The notes under the pieces were generated by a model. That model did not search any database. It saw only the letters and a list, made by a program, of their open reading frames with translations, and was not told where the DNA came from. Made by a program: the position numbers and the translations under genes. This document shows, in pieces, positions 19,620 through 27,859 of a DNA stretch of 64,000 nucleotides. The stretch is from a bacterium (GTDB lineage Bacteria; Desulfobacterota; Binatia; HRBIN30; CADEER01): positions 62,001 to 126,000 of the forward strand of contig JAHBUY010000008.1 of the NCBI GenBank assembly GCA_019637795.1, read 5' to 3'. Each line of letters begins with the position of its first letter. Within the stretch, counting starts at the first letter, position 1.

Positions 19620-20799
19620 CCTCCTGCTGCGCTTCGCGCTCGACGGGCTGAAGGGGCAGCGCGGGCGCTCGCTGCTCACCATGCTCGGCATGGCGATCGG
19701 CACCGCCAGCGTCGTCGCCGTGGTGTCGATCGGCCTGCTCGGGCGGGACTACGTCATCGGGCTGATCGAGGGCGTCGGCTCGAACCTGGTCTTCGCCTAC
19801 GGCACCGGCGGCGGCGTCAATCCGGAGGAGCTGGAGTTCGAGGACGTCGATGCCTTTCGGCAGCGCGTGCCGAACGTCGCCTTCATGGCGCCGGTGCTCA
19901 ACGGCAACGAGCTGATCTCGATCCGCAACCAGCCGGAGAGCATCACCGTGCTCGGGGTGACGCCGGAGTACGCGCCGGTGCGCAACATCGTCGTGCAGAG
20001 CGGCCGCTTCATCACCGCCGCGGAGGAGAGCGGCGCCGCGAAGGTGTGCGTCATCTCGAAGGAGCTGGCGCTCAGGAAGTACGGCACCGTCGACGTCGGC
20101 GAGGAGTGGCTGCGCATCTTCGGGTTGCAGTTCCGCGTCGTCGGCGTCTACCGCGAGGGCGTGGAGAGCGCCGCCGCGTTGCAGAAGAGCGAAGCGGCGG
20201 GCCTGGTGGCGATCATTCCGTTCTCCACCTTCCGCAACCTGTCGGGCGTGCGCTTCGTGGACGTCGTCTACTTCCAGGCCGCCAGCCCGCAGGCGGTGCC
20301 GTCGGTGGTGGCGGCGACGAGCCAGGTGATCGCCGGCCGCCATCGCTCGCTCAGCAGCTTCAAGGTCGAGTCGCTCGACCAGTACCTCGTGCTGGTGCAG
20401 CGCATCTCCGACGCCGTCAGCCTCGGCCTGATCGCGATCGCGGCCGTGTCGCTGCTGGTCGGCGGCATCGGCATCATGAACATCATGTTGGTGACCGTGA
20501 CCGAGCGCACGCAGGACATCGGCATCCGCCTGGCGCTGGGCGCCGGGCGGCGCGACATCCTCATCCAGTTCCTGATCGAGGCGAGCATCCTGAGCTTCGC
20601 CGGCGGCGTCGCCGGCACGCTGATCGGCGCCGGCGTGCCGCTGTACCTGGGCTTCCTCTACGGCGTCGACGTGCCGGTGTCGGGGATCAGCGTCGCCGTT
20701 GCCTTCGCCGTCTCGGTCGGCGTCGGCCTCTTCTTCGGCCTCTACCCGGCCCGCAAGGCGGCGGCGATGAACATCATCGACGCGCTGGGCTACACGTGA
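19591..20799 (+). CDS. MacB-like FtsX-fold ABC permease
   Basis: A 402-residue permease with four TM helices. The first TM (LLTMLGMAIGTASVVAVVSIGL) precedes a periplasmic MacB_PCD domain (about 50-240). The C-terminal FtsX core holds VSLLVGGIGIMNIMLVTVTERTQDIGIRLALGAGRRDIL and then two helices ending LFFGLYPARKAAAMNIIDAL. With the upstream ATPase, adaptor and TolC protein it makes a MacAB-TolC-like mechanotransmitting exporter, a class that handles periplasmic cargo such as lipids, peptides or glycolipids. It is the last gene of the operon; the P450 gene converges 49 bp downstream. Confidence 0.92.
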   Translation: MERPTTEWLSLLLRFALDGLKGQRGRSLLTMLGMAIGTASVVAVVSIGLLGRDYVIGLIEGVGSNLVFAYGTGGGVNPEELEFEDVDAFRQRVPNVAFMAPVLNGNELISIRNQPESITVLGVTPEYAPVRNIVVQSGRFITAAEESGAAKVCVISKELALRKYGTVDVGEEWLRIFGLQFRVVGVYREGVESAAALQKSEAAGLVAIIPFSTFRNLSGVRFVDVVYFQAASPQAVPSVVAATSQVIAGRHRSLSSFKVESLDQYLVLVQRISDAVSLGLIAIAAVSLLVGGIGIMNIMLVTVTERTQDIGIRLALGAGRRDILIQFLIEASILSFAGGVAGTLIGAGVPLYLGFLYGVDVPVSGISVAVAFAVSVGVGLFFGLYPARKAAAMNIIDALGYT

Positions 20800-20811
20800 C
20801 GCGGGGCGTAT

Positions 20812-20830
20812 CCCAGGGCCGATCCCTGGG
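20812..20830. terminator. Short hairpin between convergent genes
   Basis: CCCAGGG at 20812-20818, loop CCGAT and CCCTGGG at 20824-20830, located between the stops of the MacB-like permease and the P450. There is no U-tract. It probably acts as a bidirectional stem. Confidence 0.4.
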
Positions 20831-20848
20831 CTCGGATCACGGACGGAA

Positions 20849-22093
20849 TCACCCCGCCGGTCGTAGGCGGTAGCGCACGGGCATCGATTTGATGCCGCCG
20901 ACGAAGGAGGAGCGCAGGCGGGCGACCTCGCCGGCGAGCTCGATCGATTCCAGACGTTCGAGCAGTTGCCGGAAGATGGTGCGCAGCTCGAGGCGGGCGA
21001 GGTTGGCGCCGAGGCAGAAGTGCTCGCCGATGCCGAAGCCCAGGTGCGGGTTGGGGGCGCGATCGACGCGGAAGGCGAAGGGCTCGTCGAACACCTCCTC
21101 GTCGCGATTGGCGGATGGATAGAACAGGCAGAGGTGGTCGCCGGCGGGGATGTGCTGGCCGCGCAATTCGACGTCGCGCAGCGGCGTGCGACAGAACTGG
21201 ATCACCGGCGAGGTCCAGCGCACGATCTCCTCGGTCGCGGCGTCGATCAGCGCCGGGTCGCGCTGCAGCTTCGCGAGCTGGTCGGGATTGCGAATCAGCG
21301 CCAGCAGGCCGCCGCTGGTGGCGTTGCGGGTGGTCTCGTTGCCGGCGACGACGAGCAGGAAGCAGTACGAGAGGAGCTCGAATTCGGGGACGTGGGCGCC
21401 GTCGACGCGGGCGTTGGCGAGCACGCTGACGATGTCGTCCGTCGGCGCGCGCCGCCGCGCCTCGATCATCTGCCAGAAGTAGCGGAAGAGCTCGCCGCGC
21501 GAGCGGTCGGCGGTGTCGACCGCGGACTCGCCCTGCTGCTGAAACTCGGGATCGTTGGCGCCGATGGTCTCGTTCGTCCACTGAAAGAGCAGCGGCCAGT
21601 CGGCGCGCGGCGCCCCGAGGAGGTCGCAGAGCACGGCCAACGGGAAGGTGGCGGAGACGCCGGCGACGAAGTCGCCGCTGCGCTCGCCGCCGTCGCCGGC
21701 GAACTGGTCGAGCACGTCGCGCGCGATCGCCTCGATCGACCCGCTCAGGCGTTGCAACTGGCGCGGCGCGAAGTGGCTGCTGATCAGGCGGCGGAAGCGC
21801 CCGTGCTCCGGCGGATCCATGTTGATGAGATGGCGGGCCGGCGGCGGGCCGTCGTCGAGGGGCTCGAGGCCGGGAAAGACCGCGAGCCGCGGCGCGTTCT
21901 GGAACAGCGCCGGGTTTTTGGAGATGGCGACGATGTCGGCATGCTTGGTGATCGCCCAGAACGGGCGCACGCCCGGCGGGGCGAAGCGGTGGACCGGCGA
22001 CTCGCGGCGCAGCCGCGCCCAGGCGTCGTGCGGGTAGCCGTGCCGTTCGTAGGTCTCGTTGCTGATGACGTCGAGCGCGTCGATCGCGGTCAC
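20849..22093 (-). CDS. Cytochrome P450
   Basis: A 414-residue class I bacterial P450 of full length. It has the I-helix oxygen-binding motif AGNETTRN, the K-helix ExxR (EEIVRW), and the heme loop FGIGEHFCLG with Cys360 as the axial thiolate. The early HLINMDPPEHGRFRRLISSHF is the usual C-helix heme-propionate contact. It resembles the CYP125/CYP142 steroid- and terpene-oxidising or linalool-type groups, but no substrate can be assigned. No ferredoxin or ferredoxin reductase gene is adjacent, so electrons must come from elsewhere. It stands alone, convergent with the exporter operon. Confidence 0.93.
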   Translation of the reverse strand: MTAIDALDVISNETYERHGYPHDAWARLRRESPVHRFAPPGVRPFWAITKHADIVAISKNPALFQNAPRLAVFPGLEPLDDGPPPARHLINMDPPEHGRFRRLISSHFAPRQLQRLSGSIEAIARDVLDQFAGDGGERSGDFVAGVSATFPLAVLCDLLGAPRADWPLLFQWTNETIGANDPEFQQQGESAVDTADRSRGELFRYFWQMIEARRRAPTDDIVSVLANARVDGAHVPEFELLSYCFLLVVAGNETTRNATSGGLLALIRNPDQLAKLQRDPALIDAATEEIVRWTSPVIQFCRTPLRDVELRGQHIPAGDHLCLFYPSANRDEEVFDEPFAFRVDRAPNPHLGFGIGEHFCLGANLARLELRTIFRQLLERLESIELAGEVARLRSSFVGGIKSMPVRYRLRPAG

Positions 22094-22442
22094 GCGGTCC
22101 CTCCGGCGGCGGCGATCATAGCCCGGCCGGGAGGGGGCACCAAGACGAGGAGTCGCGCCCGCTCCCCCGGGTGCTTTGACTTTGTCGCGTCAGGCACTAG
22201 TCTCTGATCACGATGAGCCATCGGGTGAACCTGTTCCGCCCGATTCGAGAGGAATCGCCCCGCGCGTCCGAGGATGAGCTGACGGCGCGCGGACGTGCGG
22301 CGTTCGACGGCGCCGCCTCCGTTGGTCCGGTCTCTGCGTCGCATGTGTCACCGTCGCGCCGCCGGGCTGGCGATTCCCGCCGGATGAATTGAACGGATTT
22401 CCACTTCGACCGCACAGCCTGGTCGGACTGGGAGGCCAGTTC
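22094..22442 (+). promoter_or_regulatory. Divergent intergenic region with candidate promoter at 22176-22203
   Basis: A 349-bp gap between the P450 and the FecR/DUF6600 gene. A possible sigma70 promoter reads rightward: TTGACT at 22176-22181, a 16-bp spacer and TAGTCT at 22198-22203. It would leave a leader of about 230 nt before the ATG at 22443. No credible ORF, RNA fold or repeat was noticed in that leader. Confidence 0.3.
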
Positions 22443-24764
22443 ATGAATCGTTCGCAGGGGTGGCAGAGGGTGCTGCCGACGCGGCACCTGTTTCCCGTGA
22501 TCGCCGGCGCGCTGGCGGTGCTGATCGCGGCGGCCGACGCGGCCAGCGCCGACGTCGACGAGAAGACCTTGCGCCTGACGCCGGCGCGCCTGGGTTATGT
22601 CGAAGGCGACGTCTCCTTCTGGCGTCCGGGCGCCGGCGACTGGGAGGCGGCGACCGTCAACATTCCGCTCGCCGCCGGCGACGCGCTGGCGACCCGCGAC
22701 GGGCGCTTCGAGGTGCAGATCGGCCCGCAGGCGTTTCTGCGCGCCGCCGACCAGACGCAGCTCAGGGTGAAGAGCCAGGAGCCGGACTTTCTGCAACTCG
22801 AGGTCGCCCAGGGCAGCGCGGTGCTCGACCTGCGCCAGTTGCCGGCGGGGCACATCGTCGAGATCGACACGCCGCAGGGCGCGACGACGGTCAATCGCGA
22901 CGGCTTCTACCGGGTCGACGTCGACGCCCAGTCGACCCGCATCACCGTGCGGCGCGCCGGCGCCGCGTCGTTCACGCCGCTCGGCGGCCAGCCGGTGCAG
23001 GTGGCGACCGGCGAGTCGATCACCCTGCGCGGCGGCGCGGCCGGCCAACTCGACCTGGCGGCCGCGCCGGCGTTCGACGAGTGGGATCGCTGGAACTACG
23101 CCCGCGCCGACGCCGGGCTGGCGGCGCCGCGCAGCTACGCGGTCTCGACCGACGTCTACGGCGTGTCCGACCTCGATCGCTACGGCGGCTGGCGCTACGT
23201 CCCCACCTACGGGCGCGTCTGGGTGCCGTACTCGGTGCCGGTCGGGTGGGCGCCCTACAGCTACGGGCGGTGGTTGTGGGATCCGGTCTACGGCTACTCG
23301 TGGGTCGACTACGCCCCGTGGGGCTGGGCTCCCTTCCACTACGGCCGGTGGGTCTACACCGGCTACTGGGCATGGGCCCCGGGACCGGTGGTCTACGGCG
23401 CCGTCTACGCGCCGGCCCTGGTCAGCTTCTTCACCCCGGCGGTGTCGGTGAGCGTCGGCGTCGGCGTGCCCTTCATCGGCTGGACGGCCCTGGGCTGGGG
23501 CGAGCCGCTGGTGCCCTGGTGGGGCGGCGTCGGCTTCGTCGGCGTGCCCTGCTGGTACGGCTGGGGCGGACCGCGGGTGGTGAACAACATCGTCATCAAC
23601 AACTACGACACGGTGCACGCCAACCAGATCAACGTGTACCGCAACGCCAGCGCGCCCGGCGGCCTGGTCGGCGTGCCGAAGAACGCCTTCGGCGGTCCCG
23701 ACGTGCAGCGGGCGCGCCTGGCGTCGCTCACCAACAACGACGTGAAGCCGCTGCGCGGCGTCACCCGGACTTCGCTCGGCGCGCCAGCCGGGGGGGCGGC
23801 GATGCCGAAGGACGGCATTCCGCATCTCGCGGGGAGCGCCGGCACGCCGCGGGGCGCCGGCGGCGGCGCCACCCAGCTCACCCGCCAGGCCAACGTCGGC
23901 GGGGCTACCGCCGACGCCGTGCCGCCGAAGCCGGCCGGGCAGGGCGCGGCCTTCGACCGCCTGCGCGGGGGCACGGTCGAGGCGGCGCGCGGATCCATTC
24001 CGAAGGCGGCGCTGCCCGCGGTCGGAGCGCGCGCGCCGGGCTCGGACACGGCCGCCGCGCCGGACAAGGGACGGACGGCGCCGTTCGACCGATTGCGGAC
24101 GAGCGGCACGGTGGTCTCACCGCCGCCCCTCCCGCAAGCGGCGCCGCCATCGGCGGGCAGCCGCGCCCCGGGCGGGCGCGTCGCGGCGCCGCCCAGGGAT
24201 CAGAGCGCTTCCTTCGACCGCGCGGGCAGCGGAACCGTGTCCCGCTCGCAGGCGCTGCCGAAGCGGTCGCTGCCGGCGGTGCCTGCTGCCGGCTCGAGCG
24301 TCGGCAGCGTCGCGCCGCCGCCGTTGCGCGGTCTGAGCCGGCCACAGGGAGGCAGCGCCGAGGCCTATCGCCGCCTCGGCAACGGCAGCCTGGCGGCGCC
24401 GCGCGCCGCCGTCGCCCCGAGCTATCCGCGCGGCATCGCGGGCGCGCCGGTCGTGAAGTCCGGTGTGCCAGCGGCGGTGGAGCCGTCGCGACCGGTGGCG
24501 CCCAGCGCGGGCAACGTCGGCCGCGCCGACTCGGCGGCGCCGCTGTTGCCGAGGCCGCGCGCCGTGGCGCGCGTCGACGCCGCCCCGATGGCCAACTTCG
24601 CGCCGCAGCCGAAGCCGCTGGCGCTGCCGAGTGTCGGCGGCGGCACGGGCGGCGGGAATCTCGGCGCCATGGGCGGCGGGCCGGCGGCCGGGGGCGGCAG
24701 CGGCGGCGCTGGTGGCAGCGGGATGGGCGGCAGCGGCGGCGGGCGTCCCAGTTTCTCGCGCTGA
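22443..24764 (+). CDS. Secreted FecR-domain/DUF6600 protein with repetitive low-complexity tail
   Basis: About 773 residues. The signal peptide is about 1-36 (VIAGALAVLIAAADAASAD). A FecR-like beta domain (about 50-190; VEGDVSFWRPG..., LDLRQLPAGHIVEIDTPQGATTVNRDGFYRV) precedes a Tyr/Trp/Gly-rich DUF6600 segment (about 240-370; GRVWVPYSVPVGWAPYSYGRW, PWGWAPFHYGRW). The tail (about 385-773) carries imperfect units centred on FDRLR-x-GTV at about 504, 548 and 591 and YRRLGNGS at about 642, then a Gly/Ser-rich end. Similar FecR-DUF6600 proteins occur at delta-proteobacterial and planctomycete surfaces; function is unknown. The start has no strong ribosome site. A strong hairpin follows the stop at once. 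Confidence 0.8.
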   Translation: MNRSQGWQRVLPTRHLFPVIAGALAVLIAAADAASADVDEKTLRLTPARLGYVEGDVSFWRPGAGDWEAATVNIPLAAGDALATRDGRFEVQIGPQAFLRAADQTQLRVKSQEPDFLQLEVAQGSAVLDLRQLPAGHIVEIDTPQGATTVNRDGFYRVDVDAQSTRITVRRAGAASFTPLGGQPVQVATGESITLRGGAAGQLDLAAAPAFDEWDRWNYARADAGLAAPRSYAVSTDVYGVSDLDRYGGWRYVPTYGRVWVPYSVPVGWAPYSYGRWLWDPVYGYSWVDYAPWGWAPFHYGRWVYTGYWAWAPGPVVYGAVYAPALVSFFTPAVSVSVGVGVPFIGWTALGWGEPLVPWWGGVGFVGVPCWYGWGGPRVVNNIVINNYDTVHANQINVYRNASAPGGLVGVPKNAFGGPDVQRARLASLTNNDVKPLRGVTRTSLGAPAGGAAMPKDGIPHLAGSAGTPRGAGGGATQLTRQANVGGATADAVPPKPAGQGAAFDRLRGGTVEAARGSIPKAALPAVGARAPGSDTAAAPDKGRTAPFDRLRTSGTVVSPPPLPQAAPPSAGSRAPGGRVAAPPRDQSASFDRAGSGTVSRSQALPKRSLPAVPAAGSSVGSVAPPPLRGLSRPQGGSAEAYRRLGNGSLAAPRAAVAPSYPRGIAGAPVVKSGVPAAVEPSRPVAPSAGNVGRADSAAPLLPRPRAVARVDAAPMANFAPQPKPLALPSVGGGTGGGNLGAMGGGPAAGGGSGGAGGSGMGGSGGGRPSFSR

Positions 24765-24765
24765 C

Positions 24766-24803
24766 GGACGAGGGGGCGGGTCGTCCGACCCGCCCCCTCG
24801 TCC
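24766..24803 (+). terminator. Strong 18-bp hairpin terminator
   Basis: Perfect 18-bp arms 24766-24783 and 24786-24803 (GGACGAGGGGGCGGGTCG and its complement) begin 2 bp after the DUF6600 stop. There is no U-tract, as is common in GC-rich genomes. MITE copy 2 begins 7 bp beyond. Confidence 0.7.
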
Positions 24804-24809
24804 CGTACG

Positions 24810-24975
24810 CTAGTGTCCCGAGTTGGAAGTTCGTTGCCTATTTCGGCAAGCAATCGGCGCCCCTGGCAAGGCGTCCCGACGCCGGAATATCGGGAATATT
24901 CCGAGGAGGGGCAACGCAGCCAGGGGCATCGAGGGCCGGCGAAATAGGTGACGAACTTCCGACTGGGGACACTAG
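24810..24975. mobile_element. MITE-like palindromic element, copy 2
   Basis: Same length and structure as the copy at 7440-7605, with five substitutions. It is again bounded by CTAG and carries 24-bp terminal inverted repeats with two mismatches. Both copies lie in the same relative orientation. It sits between a terminator hairpin and the GNAT gene and interrupts no recognisable ORF. Confidence 0.85.
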
Positions 24976-25075
24976 TGGCGCGCCGCGCGCCAAGCCGGCC
25001 GGCGCGGCGTGCCGCGTCGCCGTTCGTCGAGCCGTCGATCTTGCGTCGGCCGCGACCCGGTGTCAGGCATCGCCG

Positions 25076-25633
25076 ATGCCTTCCACGGTGGTGATCCGCG
25101 CCGCCGCCGCCGCCGACCTGACGGCCGTGAGCGCGCTGCTCATCGCGCAGTTGCGCGAGCATGGCAACGCCGTGCCCGACGTCGAGCTCGCCGCCGCGGC
25201 GCGCGGCATGCTGGAGCGGCCGCAGCGCGGCCGCTTCCTGCTCGCCTTCGACGGCGATGCCGCGGTCGGCCTGGCGGCGCTGTCCTTTCTCTGGACGCTG
25301 GAACGGGGCGGGCGCGCCGCCTGGCTGGACGAGCTGTACGTCCTGCCGGCGCGGCGCGGCGCCGGGATCGGGGCGGCCCTGCTGGCGGCGGCCCTCGACC
25401 TCGCCCGCGCGGTCGGCGCCCACGCCGTCGACCTCGAGATCGAGGCCGGTCACGAGCGCGTCGGGTCGCTCTACCGGCGGCACGGCTTCGCGCCGCTGTC
25501 GCGACAACGCTGGGCGTTGCCGCTCGAGACGCCGGCCGCCGCCAGCGCGCCGCCGCCCTCGACGTTGCAGGGCGGCGGCGGCTGCCTGGACGACGAGCCG
25601 CCGCGCCACGGTGGCCGCGGTCCGGCGCGCTGA
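25076..25633 (+). CDS. GNAT-family N-acetyltransferase
   Basis: 185 residues. N-terminal STVVIRAAAAADLTAVSALL is the usual first strand and helix of the fold. Residues about 80-100 hold the acetyl-CoA motif A as LYVLPARRGAGIGAALL (R-R-G-A-G-I/G). GSLYRRHGFAPL is motif B. The terminal 25 residues (PPPSTLQGGGGCLDDEPPRH) are low complexity and may be disordered. The acceptor is unknown. It starts about 100 bp after MITE copy 2, and DedA converges 25 bp downstream. Confidence 0.85.
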   Translation: MPSTVVIRAAAAADLTAVSALLIAQLREHGNAVPDVELAAAARGMLERPQRGRFLLAFDGDAAVGLAALSFLWTLERGGRAAWLDELYVLPARRGAGIGAALLAAALDLARAVGAHAVDLEIEAGHERVGSLYRRHGFAPLSRQRWALPLETPAAASAPPPSTLQGGGGCLDDEPPRHGGRGPAR

Positions 25634-25658
25634 GCGGGCGCGCCGGACCGCGCCCGCC

Positions 25659-26315
25659 TCACAGCTCCTCGGCCGAGCCGCGGCGGGCGCGCAGGAATTC
25701 GAGAACCGGCGGGATGATCGAAATGATGATGATCGCGACGATGACGAAGTGGAAGTTGCGCTTCACCACCGGCACGTTGCCGAAGTAGAAGCCGGCGAGG
25801 GTGAAGGCCGTCACCCAGACGATGCCGCCGAGGATGTTGTAGGCGGCGAAGTGCGCGTAGCGCATGCTGCCGATGCCGGCGACGAAGGGAGCGAAGGTGC
25901 GGACGATCGGCATGAAGCGGGCGAGGATGATCGTCTTGCCGCCGTACTTCTCGTAGAAGCGCTGCGTGCGCACCAGGTGCTCCTTGTTGAGCAGGCGCGA
26001 GGTCTCGCTGGTGAACACCCGTGGGCCGATGCGGTAGCCGATGGCGTAGTTGACGGCATCGCCGAGAACCGCGGCGATGCACAACAAGGCGATCGCGAAG
26101 CCGACGTGGATCGGCGAGCCGTCGATCGCCGCCAGGGCGCCGATCGCGAAGAGCAGCGAATCGCCCGGCAGGAACGGCGTCACCACCAGCCCGGTCTCGG
26201 CGAAGACGATCAGGAAGAGCAGCACGTACAGCAGCGGCCCGAGGGACACCGCGAGATCGTTCAGATGCGTGTCGAGGTGGAGAAAGATGTCGACCAGGTA
26301 GTGGATGAGCTCCAT
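25659..26315 (-). CDS. DedA-family membrane protein (undecaprenyl-phosphate/phospholipid flippase type)
   Basis: A 218-residue polytopic protein. Hallmarks are FAETGLVVTPFLPGDSLLF (acidic Glu and the P-G-D re-entrant loop) and ARFMPIVRTFAPFVAGIGSM (paired Arg). The closing helices are ILGGIVWVTAFTLAGFYFG and FVIVAIIIISIIPPVLEF. DedA/VTT proteins recycle undecaprenyl phosphate or scramble phospholipid at the inner membrane in a proton-motive-force-dependent way. Length is normal for the family (about 200-220). It is monocistronic and divergent from the EamA gene. Confidence 0.92.
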   Translation of the reverse strand: MELIHYLVDIFLHLDTHLNDLAVSLGPLLYVLLFLIVFAETGLVVTPFLPGDSLLFAIGALAAIDGSPIHVGFAIALLCIAAVLGDAVNYAIGYRIGPRVFTSETSRLLNKEHLVRTQRFYEKYGGKTIILARFMPIVRTFAPFVAGIGSMRYAHFAAYNILGGIVWVTAFTLAGFYFGNVPVVKRNFHFVIVAIIIISIIPPVLEFLRARRGSAEEL

Positions 26316-26452
26316 CGGGCTCCTTCGCCGCGGCGTGTCGGGATCGGGTCCGTATAGAGAGGATCGGCGGGGGACTCAACCGACTGCGCGGCGGGGCGAT
26401 CCGAGCCGCCGGCCGGTTGAGTTGCCGCACCACCCGTGATCGAGTGCGGCGG

Positions 26453-27373
26453 GTGTCGTCCGACCGCAGCCGACTGGCGCTGCTCGCGGTGGCGGTGGCG
26501 GTGGTCACCTGGGGCTGCAGCAACGTCATGATCAAGGCGGTGCCGGTGCCCGGGCTGGTCGCCTCCTTCTACCGGCTCTGGTTCTCGGTGCCGCTGCTCT
26601 GGGCGGTGCCGCTGCTGCATGCCCCGGCGCGCGGCCGGCTCGACCGCGACTGGCTGCGCGCCTCGCTGATCGGCGGCGCGCTGTTCGCCATGCACCAGGT
26701 GCTGTTCTTCACCGCCCTCAAGACCACGACGGTGGCCAACGTCGCCCTCATCGGCGCGCTGCAGCCGCCCCTGGTGCTGTTCGTCGCCCCGCGCTGGTTC
26801 GGCGAGGCGCGGGCGCCGCGGGCCCTCGGCTGGTCGCTCACCGCGGTGGGTGGCGCCGCGATGGTGGTCGTCGGGGCGGCGGGCCTGCCGGGATGGAACC
26901 CGCTCGGCGACGCGTTGGCGGTCGCCAACCTGTTCGCCTTCACCGCCTACTTCCTCGCCACCAAGCGCCTGCGCGATCGCGCCGGCGCCACCGAGTACAT
27001 GATCGGCATGACCACCGTCGCGGCGCTGATCATGCTCGTCATCTGCCTCGCCAGTGGGCAGCCGCTGCTGGCGCCGCGCGGCGGGGAGTGGGCGGTGCTG
27101 CTCCTGCTGGCGCTGTTCCCGGGCACGCTCGGCCACTTCCTGGCGGCCTGGGCGTATCCGCACGCCTCCGCGTTCGCCGTGTCGATTCTGTTCCTGGCGG
27201 TGCCGGTGGTGGCGAGCGCCGGCGCGGCGGTGTTTCTCGGCGAGGCGCTGCGCCCCCTGCAACTCGTCGGCGCCGCGGTGGTGCTCGGCGCGGTCGCGGC
27301 GGTGGTGCTGCAGCAGTCGGCGCGCGCCGGCGAGGAGCTCGCCGAGAGCGTGGTCGAAACCGATGCGCCGTGA
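26453..27373 (+). CDS. EamA/DMT-family transporter
   Basis: About 306 residues and ten predicted TM helices as two EamA repeats: LAVAVAVVTWGCSNVMIKAV with ASFYRLWFSVPLLWAVPLL, and AVANLFAFTAYFLATKRLRD through the final VVLGAVAAVVLQQS. The conserved 'R-x-W/F' early in each repeat and the Pro-rich LIGALQPPLVLFVAP are typical of drug/metabolite exporters; the substrate is unknown. The start is uncertain: GTG at 26453 was chosen because it begins just before the first TM; GTG 26444 and TTG 26417 are in frame. A perfect hairpin follows the stop. Confidence 0.88.
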   Translation: MSSDRSRLALLAVAVAVVTWGCSNVMIKAVPVPGLVASFYRLWFSVPLLWAVPLLHAPARGRLDRDWLRASLIGGALFAMHQVLFFTALKTTTVANVALIGALQPPLVLFVAPRWFGEARAPRALGWSLTAVGGAAMVVVGAAGLPGWNPLGDALAVANLFAFTAYFLATKRLRDRAGATEYMIGMTTVAALIMLVICLASGQPLLAPRGGEWAVLLLLALFPGTLGHFLAAWAYPHASAFAVSILFLAVPVVASAGAAVFLGEALRPLQLVGAAVVLGAVAAVVLQQSARAGEELAESVVETDAP

Positions 27374-27375
27374 GC

Positions 27376-27414
27376 GATGAAGGAGGCCCGCCGGGGCGGC
27401 GGGCCTCCTTCATC
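27376..27414. terminator. Perfect 17-bp bidirectional terminator hairpin
   Basis: GATGAAGGAGGCCCGCC at 27376-27392, loop GGGGC and the exact complement at 27398-27414. It fills the gap between the convergent EamA gene (stop 27373) and the small membrane protein gene (stop 27421), so it can serve both strands. Confidence 0.75.
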
Positions 27415-27420
27415 CCCGGC

Positions 27421-27624
27421 TCACACCAGGGCGCGCAGCAGCCAGAGGCTGGCGACCGCGATGAACAGCCCGGTTCCGGTGACGAAGCCCGAAACCGGCG
27501 GTGCCCAACGGTCGCGCTCGGACACCGGCGCGAGCAGGAAGTCCGCGCACTCGGCGCGCGATGTGACCAACAGCGCGCTCAGCACCAGCCCGGCCAAGGC
27601 CCCCGCAAGCAGGTTCACATCCAT
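27421..27624 (-). CDS. Small two-TM membrane protein, unknown
   Basis: 67 residues from MDVNLLAGALAGLVLSALLV. One hydrophobic helix (about 4-21), a short polar loop (RAECADFLLAPVSERDRWAPP) and a second helix (about 46-64; GFVTGTGLFIAVASLWLLRAL). The start is supported by an AAGGGGG ribosome site about 9 bp upstream; longer in-frame starts lack one. It does not resemble a family I can name. It is bounded by a strong terminator on its 3' side. It is probably real because of that ribosome site and the coherent membrane topology. Confidence 0.6.
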   Translation of the reverse strand: MDVNLLAGALAGLVLSALLVTSRAECADFLLAPVSERDRWAPPVSGFVTGTGLFIAVASLWLLRALV

Positions 27625-27859
27625 CACCGATTTCCCCCTTCTCGATCGGCCGCCCGTGAATCCCAGAACCCCCGGCAGCGCGCCCTTGCCCGGCGGCGCT
27701 GCCTTCTCACGGCCCATAGATGCGATGAACCGACCGCATTAGGCAACAAAAAAATGCGCATAAGCGGTCTTCCGCGGCGCCCGATCGGTCTCGGATGGCG
27801 ATCCGGCGGCGGATGTGCTCTGAGCAGCGGCGGGCTGGGGTGATGGTCGGGAGGGGGCC

